Source: UBA5078 sp040384465
GTDB lineage: Bacteria > Pseudomonadota > Gammaproteobacteria > Pseudomonadales > Pseudohongiellaceae
Reading direction: 5' to 3'
Assembly: GCA_040384465.1 (NCBI GenBank)
Contig: JAZKJF010000002.1
Coordinates: forward strand, 219,305-283,304
Length of the DNA: 64,000 nucleotides
Shown: positions 15,458 through 25,156 of the stretch, one piece after another
Layout: each line of letters opens with the position of its first letter
Position numbering within the stretch: the stretch's first letter is position 1
The notes under the pieces: generated by a model
The model's database searches: none
What the model was told of the DNA's origin: nothing
The model's input: only the letters and a program-made list of their open reading frames with translations
Position numbers and translations under genes: made by a program

Positions 15458-16077
15458 TCTGCATAGATTACCCCAGACATGAGCTTTGCAATTGCGGCCT
15501 CAGTTTGATCGCTTGATTGACTCAACTTCTCGACCACGCTCTGCTGGTCTTCAATCGGGCGGTTTTGGCTGAGCTTGAACTTTGCTTGAATGTCTGTGAT
15601 TTCAATTTCAAAGCCCACAATCATGTTAAGAAATTTTGTGCGCCGTTCTCCCGCAAGGTTTGGTATCCACGGGCGTGGCATGTGAGATTCATAAACATGG
15701 GTTAACCGTTCAACCAAGACTTCAAGCTCGGACTCACTTTCGATGATCCGGGGTTTTCCGCGTAGGTGAACCACTGCGTAATTCCATGTTGGGACGCCAG
15801 GCGACGAATACCACGAAGGGGATACATAAGCATGCGGCCCTTGGAATACAGCCAGAACCTCACCGCATGATGAAAAGTGCTGCCATTGCGGATTTGCCCG
15901 TGCCATGTGGCAGAGCAGCTTGCCTTTGGAACTTGCGGCGCGGTCAAAGATGAAGGGCAAGTGGCTAACGAAAGGCACACCATCAGGAGCCGTGACCAGC
16001 ATTCCAAAGGAATTGCTCTCGATGAGCGCCGAGATACGTTCTGAATTTGTTTCCTTGAAATGCTCGGGGAGGTACAT
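15451..16077 (-). CDS. PaiB-family FMN-binding protein (putative transcriptional regulator)
   Basis: The 208-residue product matches the PaiB/FMN-binding-split-barrel family: MYLPEHFKETN at the start, FGMLVTAPDGVPFVSHLPFI, GKLLCHMARANPQW, VFQGPHAYVSPSWY and VPTWNYAVVHLRGKP are its conserved blocks. The last two line the flavin site. The C-terminal helices (KFKLSQNRPIEDQQSVVEKL) are also typical. Bacillus PaiB represses protease and sporulation genes; in other bacteria the role is mostly unknown. AGGA six bases before ATG 16077 supports the start. It occupies its own cassette between attC-like sites. Confidence 0.92.
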   Translation of the reverse strand: MYLPEHFKETNSERISALIESNSFGMLVTAPDGVPFVSHLPFIFDRAASSKGKLLCHMARANPQWQHFSSCGEVLAVFQGPHAYVSPSWYSSPGVPTWNYAVVHLRGKPRIIESESELEVLVERLTHVYESHMPRPWIPNLAGERRTKFLNMIVGFEIEITDIQAKFKLSQNRPIEDQQSVVEKLSQSSDQTEAAIAKLMSGVIYAEF

Positions 16078-16090
16078 GTCGATTCCTGAG

Positions 16091-16151
16091 TTTTAATGCT
16101 CGCTTTAAGTGCGCGGTGCAACCGCATCACGTTGCAAGCGCTTGTTAGAGT
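16091..16151 (-). repeat. attC-like site (FRG cassette end)
   Basis: GTTAGAG at 16144-16150 is one outer core; the other (TTTTAAT at 16091-16097) has an A in place of the conserved G on the minus strand. Inner boxes GCTT (16102-16105) and AAGC pair. The centre TGCAAC (16118-16123) and GTTGCA (16131-16136) forms a perfect 6-bp terminal hairpin. Size (about 61 bp) and layout match attC. Confidence 0.6.
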
Positions 16152-16188
16152 ACGGCGCACCAGGCCGCAGATATGGCGGTTTCATAAG

Positions 16189-17748
16189 CTAGCTCTCCCC
16201 GAAAACATCGATTCTGATCGGGTTTAAGCCGATCACCAAGCCCTCCACAGCGACAACTGCCTGGGAGGGTATAAGATCTTCAACAAACAGCTCAATGAAT
16301 CGATCAAACTGATAACAAGATTTAACATAACCTGCTGCAAATAGAGTATCTCTAAAGTCCAACCGCCCGGACGAATCAAGTTTTCGTGAGTCGATGTGCT
16401 CAAGGAAGTCATCCCGAAGAGCTTCGATGACCCTTTGTCGGCTTGCAAACCCTCTGCCTCTTATTTCCCTTCCTGATAATTCGATGCCTTCGCAGTCATC
16501 AATAAGTTCGTAAACTCCAAAAAGAAGCATTTTCAAATAGCGAACTATAGCCCTAAAAATTTGTGAATCTGAATACGGCAGATAGCGCATCCCAGAGTAA
16601 ATAGTACTGACCATATCTTGAACTGCAAATTCGGTGAATTCTCCGTTCCCTTCTAAAGTGATGCCTTCACCGTCGATATACAGCGTTCGGTCAAGCTCGT
16701 CTACGACCGTCCAAGCCATGTTTGGCCTATGGGATGAATTGCTGCCTTCAGTCAGCCGCGGAAGCTGACCTTCGATATGCGCATCGAAATCTTCCTCTCT
16801 TATGCCTTGGGGGAAGATGATACTGACTCTAATAGTTTCATTTGTATGTCTATAGTTTTCATCAGGCTCCTCATGCCACATCATAGCGAACTCCGATAGC
16901 CAGGAAGGGTCACTCTGAGGGGGCTCTAAAGCTTTAAAGAACGATTTTCGTTCTGATTCCACTGCTTCTTGTGGAATAGTTATTACGGTTCCAAAAATGC
17001 GCTTCAATTGCTCTTCGCGTTGACCATAAGAGGAGATTAGGAAATACTGGTCCAGCATCACCTCTAGATGGCTTTTTTCCGTAGGGTATATTTCGTCGGC
17101 ATGTAGTATTTGAGCTTTTGATTTTTGTGGAAAGTAGATGTGGAGGAAATGGGAGAACATTTCCAGCAGATCAGGATCCACATGACACCTTAGGAATTCA
17201 CCATCTTGAGCGTGCAAGCGCCATAAATTCTTTACATCTATATTAATCAGTTCGGTCAGTTGCGATCCCTCAAATTCAAGGTGCCGATTATTTAGATCGC
17301 ACCAAGACGCTGTAAACAGTTCTTTGTTGAGGCAAATAATCGTGCCAGTGTCTGCTTCCGTTGCGCCATCTTGTGCGAAGAAGCCAGCTACACGCGGCGA
17401 CCTGGAAAAGTCGAGCAACGGAGTTTTTAGGCCATAGTGCTGAGCCACCGCAAGAATAGCATTCTCATTATTGTGCATAGACTGGAGATCAGGAGTTTTA
17501 TGTACCCACCTTGCGAAGTCGTTGAGCTGTTTCCTTGCTTCGTTAAGATCGACACCTAGACGTGCAACGGATGGGCGGATGTCAAAGGTATGGCGTTGGC
17601 CACGAAAGAGGTCGTACTTCCCTGATTTTTTTAACTCTTCCGCAAGGCGGATCGCCGACAATACGTCGTCCGCATAATGTTCTGGAAAGGAGTATTCTGT
17701 CACAAGTGTGTACTCTAAACTTTGTATAGTGCGCGCACGCTCTCTCAT
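16189..17748 (-). CDS. FRG-domain protein
   Basis: The product has 519 residues. The FRG domain is at about 35-130: KYDLFRGQRHTFDIRPSVAR with the eponymous FRG motif, and AVAQHYGLKTPLLDFSRSPR, then VAGFFAQDG. The rest (about 200-519) is unlike anything I recognise; it includes acidic stretches and a helical C-terminal part ending GLVIGLNPIRIDVFGES. FRG proteins are frequent on mobile DNA and in defence islands but their biochemical role is not settled. The gene is AT-rich and long for an integron cassette. No clear ribosome site precedes ATG 17748, as is common for cassette genes read from an outside promoter. An attC-like site follows its stop. Confidence 0.8.
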   Translation of the reverse strand: MRERARTIQSLEYTLVTEYSFPEHYADDVLSAIRLAEELKKSGKYDLFRGQRHTFDIRPSVARLGVDLNEARKQLNDFARWVHKTPDLQSMHNNENAILAVAQHYGLKTPLLDFSRSPRVAGFFAQDGATEADTGTIICLNKELFTASWCDLNNRHLEFEGSQLTELINIDVKNLWRLHAQDGEFLRCHVDPDLLEMFSHFLHIYFPQKSKAQILHADEIYPTEKSHLEVMLDQYFLISSYGQREEQLKRIFGTVITIPQEAVESERKSFFKALEPPQSDPSWLSEFAMMWHEEPDENYRHTNETIRVSIIFPQGIREEDFDAHIEGQLPRLTEGSNSSHRPNMAWTVVDELDRTLYIDGEGITLEGNGEFTEFAVQDMVSTIYSGMRYLPYSDSQIFRAIVRYLKMLLFGVYELIDDCEGIELSGREIRGRGFASRQRVIEALRDDFLEHIDSRKLDSSGRLDFRDTLFAAGYVKSCYQFDRFIELFVEDLIPSQAVVAVEGLVIGLNPIRIDVFGES

Positions 17749-17856
17749 TGATCTGGCGGGAGTCTATCCCGGATCTCGATTAAAAGACAATGCTTTGAAA
17801 TAGGCGGCGGGCGCCGCGTTTGAGGCGCAGTGCGTGCTTTGGAGTGAGAGGGTTGA

Positions 17857-17880
17857 TCGCCTGCAGGGCAGGCTCCTACA
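17857..17880 (-). repeat. REP element, subtype A (inverted copy)
   Basis: This is the exact reverse complement of the unit at 7700-7723. It lies between the FRG gene and uup, at the right edge of the accessory region. It is 22 bases downstream of the uup stop in uup's own direction, so it may also terminate or stabilise the uup transcript. Confidence 0.75.
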
Positions 17881-17902
17881 GGCGACAAAATTTGAGCAGC
17901 TG

Positions 17903-19834
<1,932 letters not shown>

Positions 19835-19856
19835 AATTTTCTGTGCTCTTTGTGCC

Positions 19857-19975
19857 GATTCGGGAGGTGGCCATGCGCTCTGCAGGACACGCCCGTGAAT
19901 ACTTCCCTGTAGGGCTCGATCGCGCCATCCATGGCGCTCAACGGTCCTGCAGAGCGCATGGCCACCTCCCGAATC
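19857..19975. repeat. Palindromic element copy 1 (32-bp perfect arms, conserved core)
   Basis: Bases 19857-19888 are the exact reverse complement of 19944-19975 (32 of 32). The 55-base centre starts ACGCCCGTGAA, contains GGGCTCG and GCCATCCATGGC, and ends ACG. The same centre is found in copies at 20083-20182, 63537-63644 and 63961-64000, but with unrelated arms. It is non-coding and lies 23 bases upstream of the uup start. Confidence 0.92.
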
Positions 19976-20082
19976 TACCGGAGTGCCACGTCGGTGAAGT
20001 TAAACAAATGCAAGCCGGACGGTTCGGAAGCAGGGTGGTTGGGTGTGAGCTGGGGGCGTGCCACTGAAGGTAGAGCTGGGTT

Positions 20083-20182
20083 GAGGGGATGGGCCAAGCC
20101 GGACCGTGTGCCGCCATGGATGGCGGCACCCGAGCCCCCCATGGATGGGTTCACGGGCGTGTCCGGTTTGGCCCATCCTCTC
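20083..20182. repeat. Palindromic element copy 2 (22-bp arms, core inverted relative to copy 1)
   Basis: Arms 20083-20104 and 20161-20182 pair over 22 bases. The two mismatches would be G-U pairs in plus-strand RNA. The 56-base centre read on the minus strand starts ACGCCCGTGAACCCATCCAT, contains GGGCTCG and GCCATCCATGGC and ends ACG. A further outer inverted repeat (CCGGACGGTT near 20015, AACCGTCCGG near 20230) brackets it. Confidence 0.88.
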
Positions 20183-20338
20183 GACACAGATCGGCACTCA
20201 AAGCACATCACCGCAAGCAGTCAGAGCCAAACCGTCCGGGTTGTATTTAGTGCCGCGCAGTATAAACTTGTCGGCAGACAGAAGACAGCTGCGATGACAC
20301 CCGCGCAGAACGTGACATTGCAGGCGCAGGAGACAGAC

Positions 20339-22132
20339 ATGAGCCCCACCCCTGGCTCCAAAAAAACGGACAAAGCGCCTGGACGAACGGTAGACCTCCC
20401 CGGTTTTCTGCGCGACCTCGTAAAGTCTGGCCACATCAGTCAAGACGACAGCACTCTCCTCCTCGACAAACGCCGCGACACCGGCGACTTCAAGAAATCT
20501 CTGCTGGCCTGGATCGCTGATCAGAATCTGGTGGATCAACTGCCCCCGAACCGCGTGCTCGATATCGAAACACTCGCGCGATTTCTCGCCGAACAGGCCG
20601 GGCAGGAGTATTACCGGATCGATCCGCTTAAAATTGATGTCGCCAAAGTCACGCAGGTGATGTCTTACGCTTTCACGCAGCGTCATAACATTCTTGCCGT
20701 GGAGGTTGGGCCGCAGGAAGTGACCATTGCCAGTGCCGAACCCTGGGTGAGTTCCTGGGAGAGCGGGCTGGAGCATGTGTTGCAGAAACGCATTCGTCGA
20801 GTGGTCGCCAATCCGCTGGAGATCAAGCGGCTGACGATGGAATTCTACAGCCTCGCCAACTCCATCAATCTGGCTATCAGCGGCGGCGCCAAGTCAGTGC
20901 CGGGGCTCAGCAATCTGGAGCAGATGCTGGAGCTTGGCAACATCAAAGACCCCGAGGCGAACGATCAGCACATCATCAGCATCGTCGATTGGCTGCTGCA
21001 ATATGCGTTCGATCAGCGCGCCAGTGACATTCACATCGAGCCGCGCCGCGAAAAGGGGAATGTCAGGTTCAGAATCGACGGCGTTCTCTACACCGTCTAC
21101 GCGCTACCCATGCAGGTGATGAGCGCAGTGACCAGTCGCTTGAAAATTCTTGCGCGTATGAACGTCGCCGAGAAACGACGGCCGCAGGATGGCCGACTGA
21201 AAACCAAGAGCCCGAATGGCGATGAGGTGGAATTGCGCCTCTCGACATTGCCGACGGCCTTCGGGGAAAAACTGGTGATGCGAATCTTCGACCCCGAGGT
21301 GTTGCTGCGTCCCTTCGAGAGTCTCGGTCTGGTGGGCGATGATCTCGCGCGCTGGAAGAAGATGATCAGTGACAACCACGGCATCGTCATCATCACCGGC
21401 CCCACGGGCAGCGGCAAGACGACGACGCTGTATTCCACGCTGAAAATGCTTGCCACCGATGAAGTGAATGTCTGCACCATCGAAGACCCTATCGAGATGG
21501 TGGAGCCGACTTTCAACCAGATGCAGGTGCAGGACAACATCGATCTCGACTTCGCCACCGGCGTGAAAGCGCTGCTGCGGCAAGACCCGGACATCATCAT
21601 GATCGGCGAGGTGCGCGATCTCGCCACGGCCGAGATGGCGATTCAATCTGCGCTCACCGGCCATCTGGTATTCACGACGCTGCATACCAACGACGCTCCC
21701 TCGGCGATTACGCGGCTGCTGGAGTTAGGCGTGGCACCTTACCTGATCAAGGCCACCGTGATCGGCGTCGTCGCGCAGCGGCTGGTGCGAGTGTTGTGCC
21801 CGCACTGCAAGACGCGCTCGGCGATCAGTGAAGAAGAATGGAAAGTGCTCACCAGTCCTTGGAGCGTGCGCATGCCCAAAGCGGTTGCCAGCAGCGTGGG
21901 TTGTCTGGAGTGTCGGCAGACCGGTTACAAAGGACGGCAGGGACTCTACGAAGTGATGCTGATGTCAGAGCCGCTGCAGAACTGTATTGACGATAAAACT
22001 GATCTGCAGAAGCTGCGGCAGGAAGCGTTCAAGGAAGGCATGCGCAGCCTGCGCTTGAGTGGCGCGCAGAAAGTGGCGGCGGGTATCACTACCGTTTCTG
22101 AAGTGCTGCGCGTGACCCCGGATAAAATGTAA
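20339..22132 (+). CDS. GspE/PilB-type secretion/pilus assembly ATPase
   Basis: The 597-residue product has an N-terminal MshEN/GspE_N-like domain (about 15-190) and a hexameric ATPase core. Walker A is GPTGSGKTT, the Asp box IEDPIEMVEP, Walker B LLRQDPDIIMIGEVRD, and the His box TLHTNDA. A four-cysteine zinc module (CPHC and CLEC, about 30 residues apart) is also present. These define GspE/PilB rather than PilT retraction ATPases. AGGAG seven bases before ATG 20339 sets the start; longer frames run back into the palindromic elements and are not real. No pilin or secretion genes adjoin, so it acts with a system encoded elsewhere. It is followed within 30 bases by glnE. Confidence 0.9.
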   Translation: MSPTPGSKKTDKAPGRTVDLPGFLRDLVKSGHISQDDSTLLLDKRRDTGDFKKSLLAWIADQNLVDQLPPNRVLDIETLARFLAEQAGQEYYRIDPLKIDVAKVTQVMSYAFTQRHNILAVEVGPQEVTIASAEPWVSSWESGLEHVLQKRIRRVVANPLEIKRLTMEFYSLANSINLAISGGAKSVPGLSNLEQMLELGNIKDPEANDQHIISIVDWLLQYAFDQRASDIHIEPRREKGNVRFRIDGVLYTVYALPMQVMSAVTSRLKILARMNVAEKRRPQDGRLKTKSPNGDEVELRLSTLPTAFGEKLVMRIFDPEVLLRPFESLGLVGDDLARWKKMISDNHGIVIITGPTGSGKTTTLYSTLKMLATDEVNVCTIEDPIEMVEPTFNQMQVQDNIDLDFATGVKALLRQDPDIIMIGEVRDLATAEMAIQSALTGHLVFTTLHTNDAPSAITRLLELGVAPYLIKATVIGVVAQRLVRVLCPHCKTRSAISEEEWKVLTSPWSVRMPKAVASSVGCLECRQTGYKGRQGLYEVMLMSEPLQNCIDDKTDLQKLRQEAFKEGMRSLRLSGAQKVAAGITTVSEVLRVTPDKM

Positions 22133-22161
22133 ATGTTGTGCGAGTGAGACACAGGAACACG

Positions 22162-25146
22162 ATGTTAGAGACGAGTCATCTGCCAGCGGCCGTGCAAGCG
22201 ATTGTGAAGCGCTATTGGGAGCGTCTGCTCGATGCCGAGCAAGGGCTTCCAGAACAAGAGGCGGGTGCGGAAACACTCAGCGCCTTGGTAGCCGCCGATC
22301 CCGTTTTTGCCAGCGAATTGTGCCGCGTCTGGAGTGCCAGTGACTACGCCGCCAACCTCTGTATTCAGCAATCGGAAATGGTGGTCGCGCTCAAACGCAG
22401 CGGCGAGCTTGAGCGCAGCAACAAGAATGATTTTGTCGAGGAACTGGCGGCGCGGTTCGCACTTCTCACCGCAGGTTCTGACGCGGAGCAGGACGCACAG
22501 CTCAAGCACGTGTTGCGTCGCAATCACCAGCGGCAGATGCTGCGCATCATCTGGCGCGATGTCTGTGCCAAGGCCACTGTCGCTGAAATTTGCGCGGACA
22601 TTTCCGCGCTCGCCGATGCTGCCCTCGACCTCAGCCTGAACGTTCTGCATCAGTGGTGCGCCGCCAAATGGGGCGAGCCTGTCAGTGCCTCCAAGGGCGG
22701 CGCTTCCAAACAAATTCCGCAACGTCTCGTCGTGATCGGCATGGGCAAGCTCGGGGCGCATGAACTGAATCTGTCTTCCGACATCGATCTGATCTTTGCC
22801 TATCCCGAAGCGGGTGAGACACTCAGCAGCGACGGGAATACCCTAGTCAATCAACAATTTTTCACGCGGCTTGGGCAGCGTTTCATCGACGTGCTCGACA
22901 CGGTGACGAGCGACGGTTTTGTGTTCCGCGTCGACATGCGGCTGCGTCCCTATGGCAGCGAAGGCGCGCTGGTGTGCAGCTTCGACGCCATGGAAAATTA
23001 TTATCAGAGTCAGGGCCGCGACTGGGAACGTTATGCGCTCATCAAGGCGCGCATCGTCGCGGGCGATCAGGTGGCCGGTAAGGAATTGCTCAAGCGCCTG
23101 CGTCCGTTCGTGTATCGCCGCTATCTGGATTTCTCGGCCTTCGAAGCGCTGCGCAGCATGAAGATGCAGATCAATAAGCAGGTGCGCCGCAAGGGCTTGG
23201 GGCAGGACATCAAGCTGGGGCCGGGTGGCATTCGCGAGGTCGAGTTCATCGTGCAGGCGCTGCAGCTGGTGCATGGCGGGCGCGATCTGCGTTTACAAGA
23301 GCCGTCGCTCTACAAGGCGATGATCGTGCTGGAAGAAAGCAAATACCTGCCCGCCGACACCATAGAGGAGTTGCGCGACGCGTATGAATATCTGCGCAGC
23401 CTCGAACACAAACTGCAGGGGCTGGCCAACAAGCAGACGCAGATTCTGGTGACCGCCGACATTGACCAGCAGCGCGTGGCGCTGGCCATGGGTTTCACCG
23501 ATTGGTCGGAATTGATGGCCGGGCTGAATCGTCATCGAGCCGTAGTGAGTCGACATTTCGCGGCCGTGGTGCGTGCCGACGATGAAGATCAGCCCTCAGC
23601 CCCCTCACTGGAGGACAGCGACTGGGGCACGTTGTGGCGGCAGGAGATGAGTATCGCCGCCGCGCAGGAATTTCTGGCGGGTCGCAAGTTTGAGGGCGCC
23701 GACCAGACCATCAAGCTGCTGGATGATTTCCGCAAAGACAAAACCTTCCTGACACTGCAGGGCGAGAGCCGCCTGCGCTTCGATAAATTCATGCCGGTGC
23801 TGCTCAACGCCGTGGCGCAGGTCGACACGCCGAGTCTCGCGTTGACGCGAGTCATGACCTTGATCAGCGCCGTCAGTCGCCGCACCGCCTATCTGGTGCT
23901 GCTGCTGGAAAACCCGCACGCCTTGCGCCAGGTGGTGCTGCTCTGCAAAGAGAGCCCGTTTGTCGCGGAGTTCCTGAGCAAGCATCCGGTGCTGCTGGAT
24001 GAGCTGCTCGATGGCATCGATCAGCCGCCGGTCAAGGCCGTGCTGCAGGAAGAACTGGCCCAACTGATCTTGCGGATCGACCCCGAAAATTTCGAAGAGC
24101 AGATGGAGACGCTGCGCTACTTCAAGCTCTCCCACACGCTGCAGGTCGCGGCGGCGCAGATCACCGGCCGCCTCACCGTGATGAAGGTGAGCGACTATCT
24201 GACCTTCACCGCCGAGGCCGTGCTCGAACAAGTACTGGCGCTGTGCTGGACCTTCCTGATCCGCAAGCACGGCTTCCCGGTCAACGTCGCCGGGGCTCAT
24301 GGCGACATGGATTTCATGGTGGTCGGTTACGGCAAGCTCGGGGGTCTCGAACTCAGCTACATCTCCGATCTCGATCTGGTGTTCCTGCACGACGGCGCGC
24401 TGGATCAGGACACCGTGGTCGTCGAAGGGCAACGCAGCATCAACAGCCGCGAGTTCTACACGCGGCTGGCGCAGCGCGTCATCATGATGCTCGGCACCTA
24501 TACCCACTCCGGCAAGCTCTATGAAGTGGACATGCGGCTGCGTCCTTCCGGCGAATCCGGCCTGCTGGTCAGCTCCATGGAGGCGTTCGCCACCTATGAG
24601 AAGGATGAGGCGTGGACCTGGGAGCACCAGGCGCTGGTGCGCGCCCGAGCGGTGGCTGGCAACAAAACCTTGCACGCCCGTTTCGAAAAACTGCGTCTTG
24701 CGACGCTGGGCCGTCGTCGCGATTTGTCGAAGTTGGCTGGCGAAGTGGTGGCGATGCGGCAACGCATGCGCGACGAGTTCGCGAAGAAGCCGCAGCACGA
24801 ACGCGAGAAAGTTTCGTTCACTATCAAGCAGGGCCACGGCGGCATCGTCGACATCGAATTCATCGTGCAGTTTCTGGCGCTGGCCTACGGAGCCGACCAC
24901 AGCAGTTTGTTAACCTACCCGGACAATGTGCGCATTCTGGAGGCCGCCCGCGACACGGAGCTGCTGACCGGTGAGCAGTTCCGCGTGCTGACCGATGCCT
25001 ATCTCGCTCTGCGCTCCGCGCTGCATCATTTCGCGCTCGCCCATCAGGACGTGGCGGAGTATCCAGATGAGCTGAGCCAGTGTCAGGCGCAGGTCAGCCA
25101 GGTCTGGGACGCGGTTTTCCAACCTTTTATTAATGAGCCCGAATGA
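22162..25146 (+). CDS. glnE: Glutamine synthetase adenylyltransferase/adenylyl-removing enzyme
   Basis: This 994-residue bifunctional enzyme adds AMP to, and removes it from, glutamine synthetase in response to PII. Two nucleotidyltransferase domains are visible: the first with LSSDIDLIFAYPE (about residue 203), the second with YISDLDLVFLHDG (about 732), each with the paired Asp metal ligands. GPGGIREVEFIVQALQL and GHGGIVDIEFIVQFLALAYG are the conserved blocks that follow each domain. Length is slightly above the usual 945-985. ATG 22162 (MLETSHLP) is preferred over an upstream GTG at 22138 that would add eight residues. Position directly before waaF resembles the Pseudomonas order. Confidence 0.96.
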   Translation: MLETSHLPAAVQAIVKRYWERLLDAEQGLPEQEAGAETLSALVAADPVFASELCRVWSASDYAANLCIQQSEMVVALKRSGELERSNKNDFVEELAARFALLTAGSDAEQDAQLKHVLRRNHQRQMLRIIWRDVCAKATVAEICADISALADAALDLSLNVLHQWCAAKWGEPVSASKGGASKQIPQRLVVIGMGKLGAHELNLSSDIDLIFAYPEAGETLSSDGNTLVNQQFFTRLGQRFIDVLDTVTSDGFVFRVDMRLRPYGSEGALVCSFDAMENYYQSQGRDWERYALIKARIVAGDQVAGKELLKRLRPFVYRRYLDFSAFEALRSMKMQINKQVRRKGLGQDIKLGPGGIREVEFIVQALQLVHGGRDLRLQEPSLYKAMIVLEESKYLPADTIEELRDAYEYLRSLEHKLQGLANKQTQILVTADIDQQRVALAMGFTDWSELMAGLNRHRAVVSRHFAAVVRADDEDQPSAPSLEDSDWGTLWRQEMSIAAAQEFLAGRKFEGADQTIKLLDDFRKDKTFLTLQGESRLRFDKFMPVLLNAVAQVDTPSLALTRVMTLISAVSRRTAYLVLLLENPHALRQVVLLCKESPFVAEFLSKHPVLLDELLDGIDQPPVKAVLQEELAQLILRIDPENFEEQMETLRYFKLSHTLQVAAAQITGRLTVMKVSDYLTFTAEAVLEQVLALCWTFLIRKHGFPVNVAGAHGDMDFMVVGYGKLGGLELSYISDLDLVFLHDGALDQDTVVVEGQRSINSREFYTRLAQRVIMMLGTYTHSGKLYEVDMRLRPSGESGLLVSSMEAFATYEKDEAWTWEHQALVRARAVAGNKTLHARFEKLRLATLGRRRDLSKLAGEVVAMRQRMRDEFAKKPQHEREKVSFTIKQGHGGIVDIEFIVQFLALAYGADHSSLLTYPDNVRILEAARDTELLTGEQFRVLTDAYLALRSALHHFALAHQDVAEYPDELSQCQAQVSQVWDAVFQPFINEPE

Positions 25147-25156
25147 AGAACCCCGC

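Larger units (their letters stand above)
13221..16151 (-). mobile_element. Integron cassette array without integrase in view (CALIN-like)
   Basis: Minus-strand genes brnT-brnA, GNAT-HAD, small membrane protein and PaiB-like lie here, and the FRG gene (16189-17748) adjoins. The intervals between units each carry an inverted pair of short core sites with a hairpin between. The clearest are at 13221-13285 and 16091-16151; weaker ones are at 14909-14957 and 15411-15457. Each site overlaps or closely follows the stop codon of the unit upstream of it, as in integron cassettes. Base composition is lower in GC than in the flanking genes. No tyrosine recombinase (intI) is found in the window, hence CALIN (cluster of attC sites lacking an integrase). 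The FRG gene would be the cassette nearest the former attI side. Confidence 0.65.

Noticed and set aside
19931..20338. N-terminal extension of the PilB-like ATPase through palindromic element 2
   Set aside because: The extension runs through the repeat and intergenic DNA; a good ribosome site and family-like start are at 20339.
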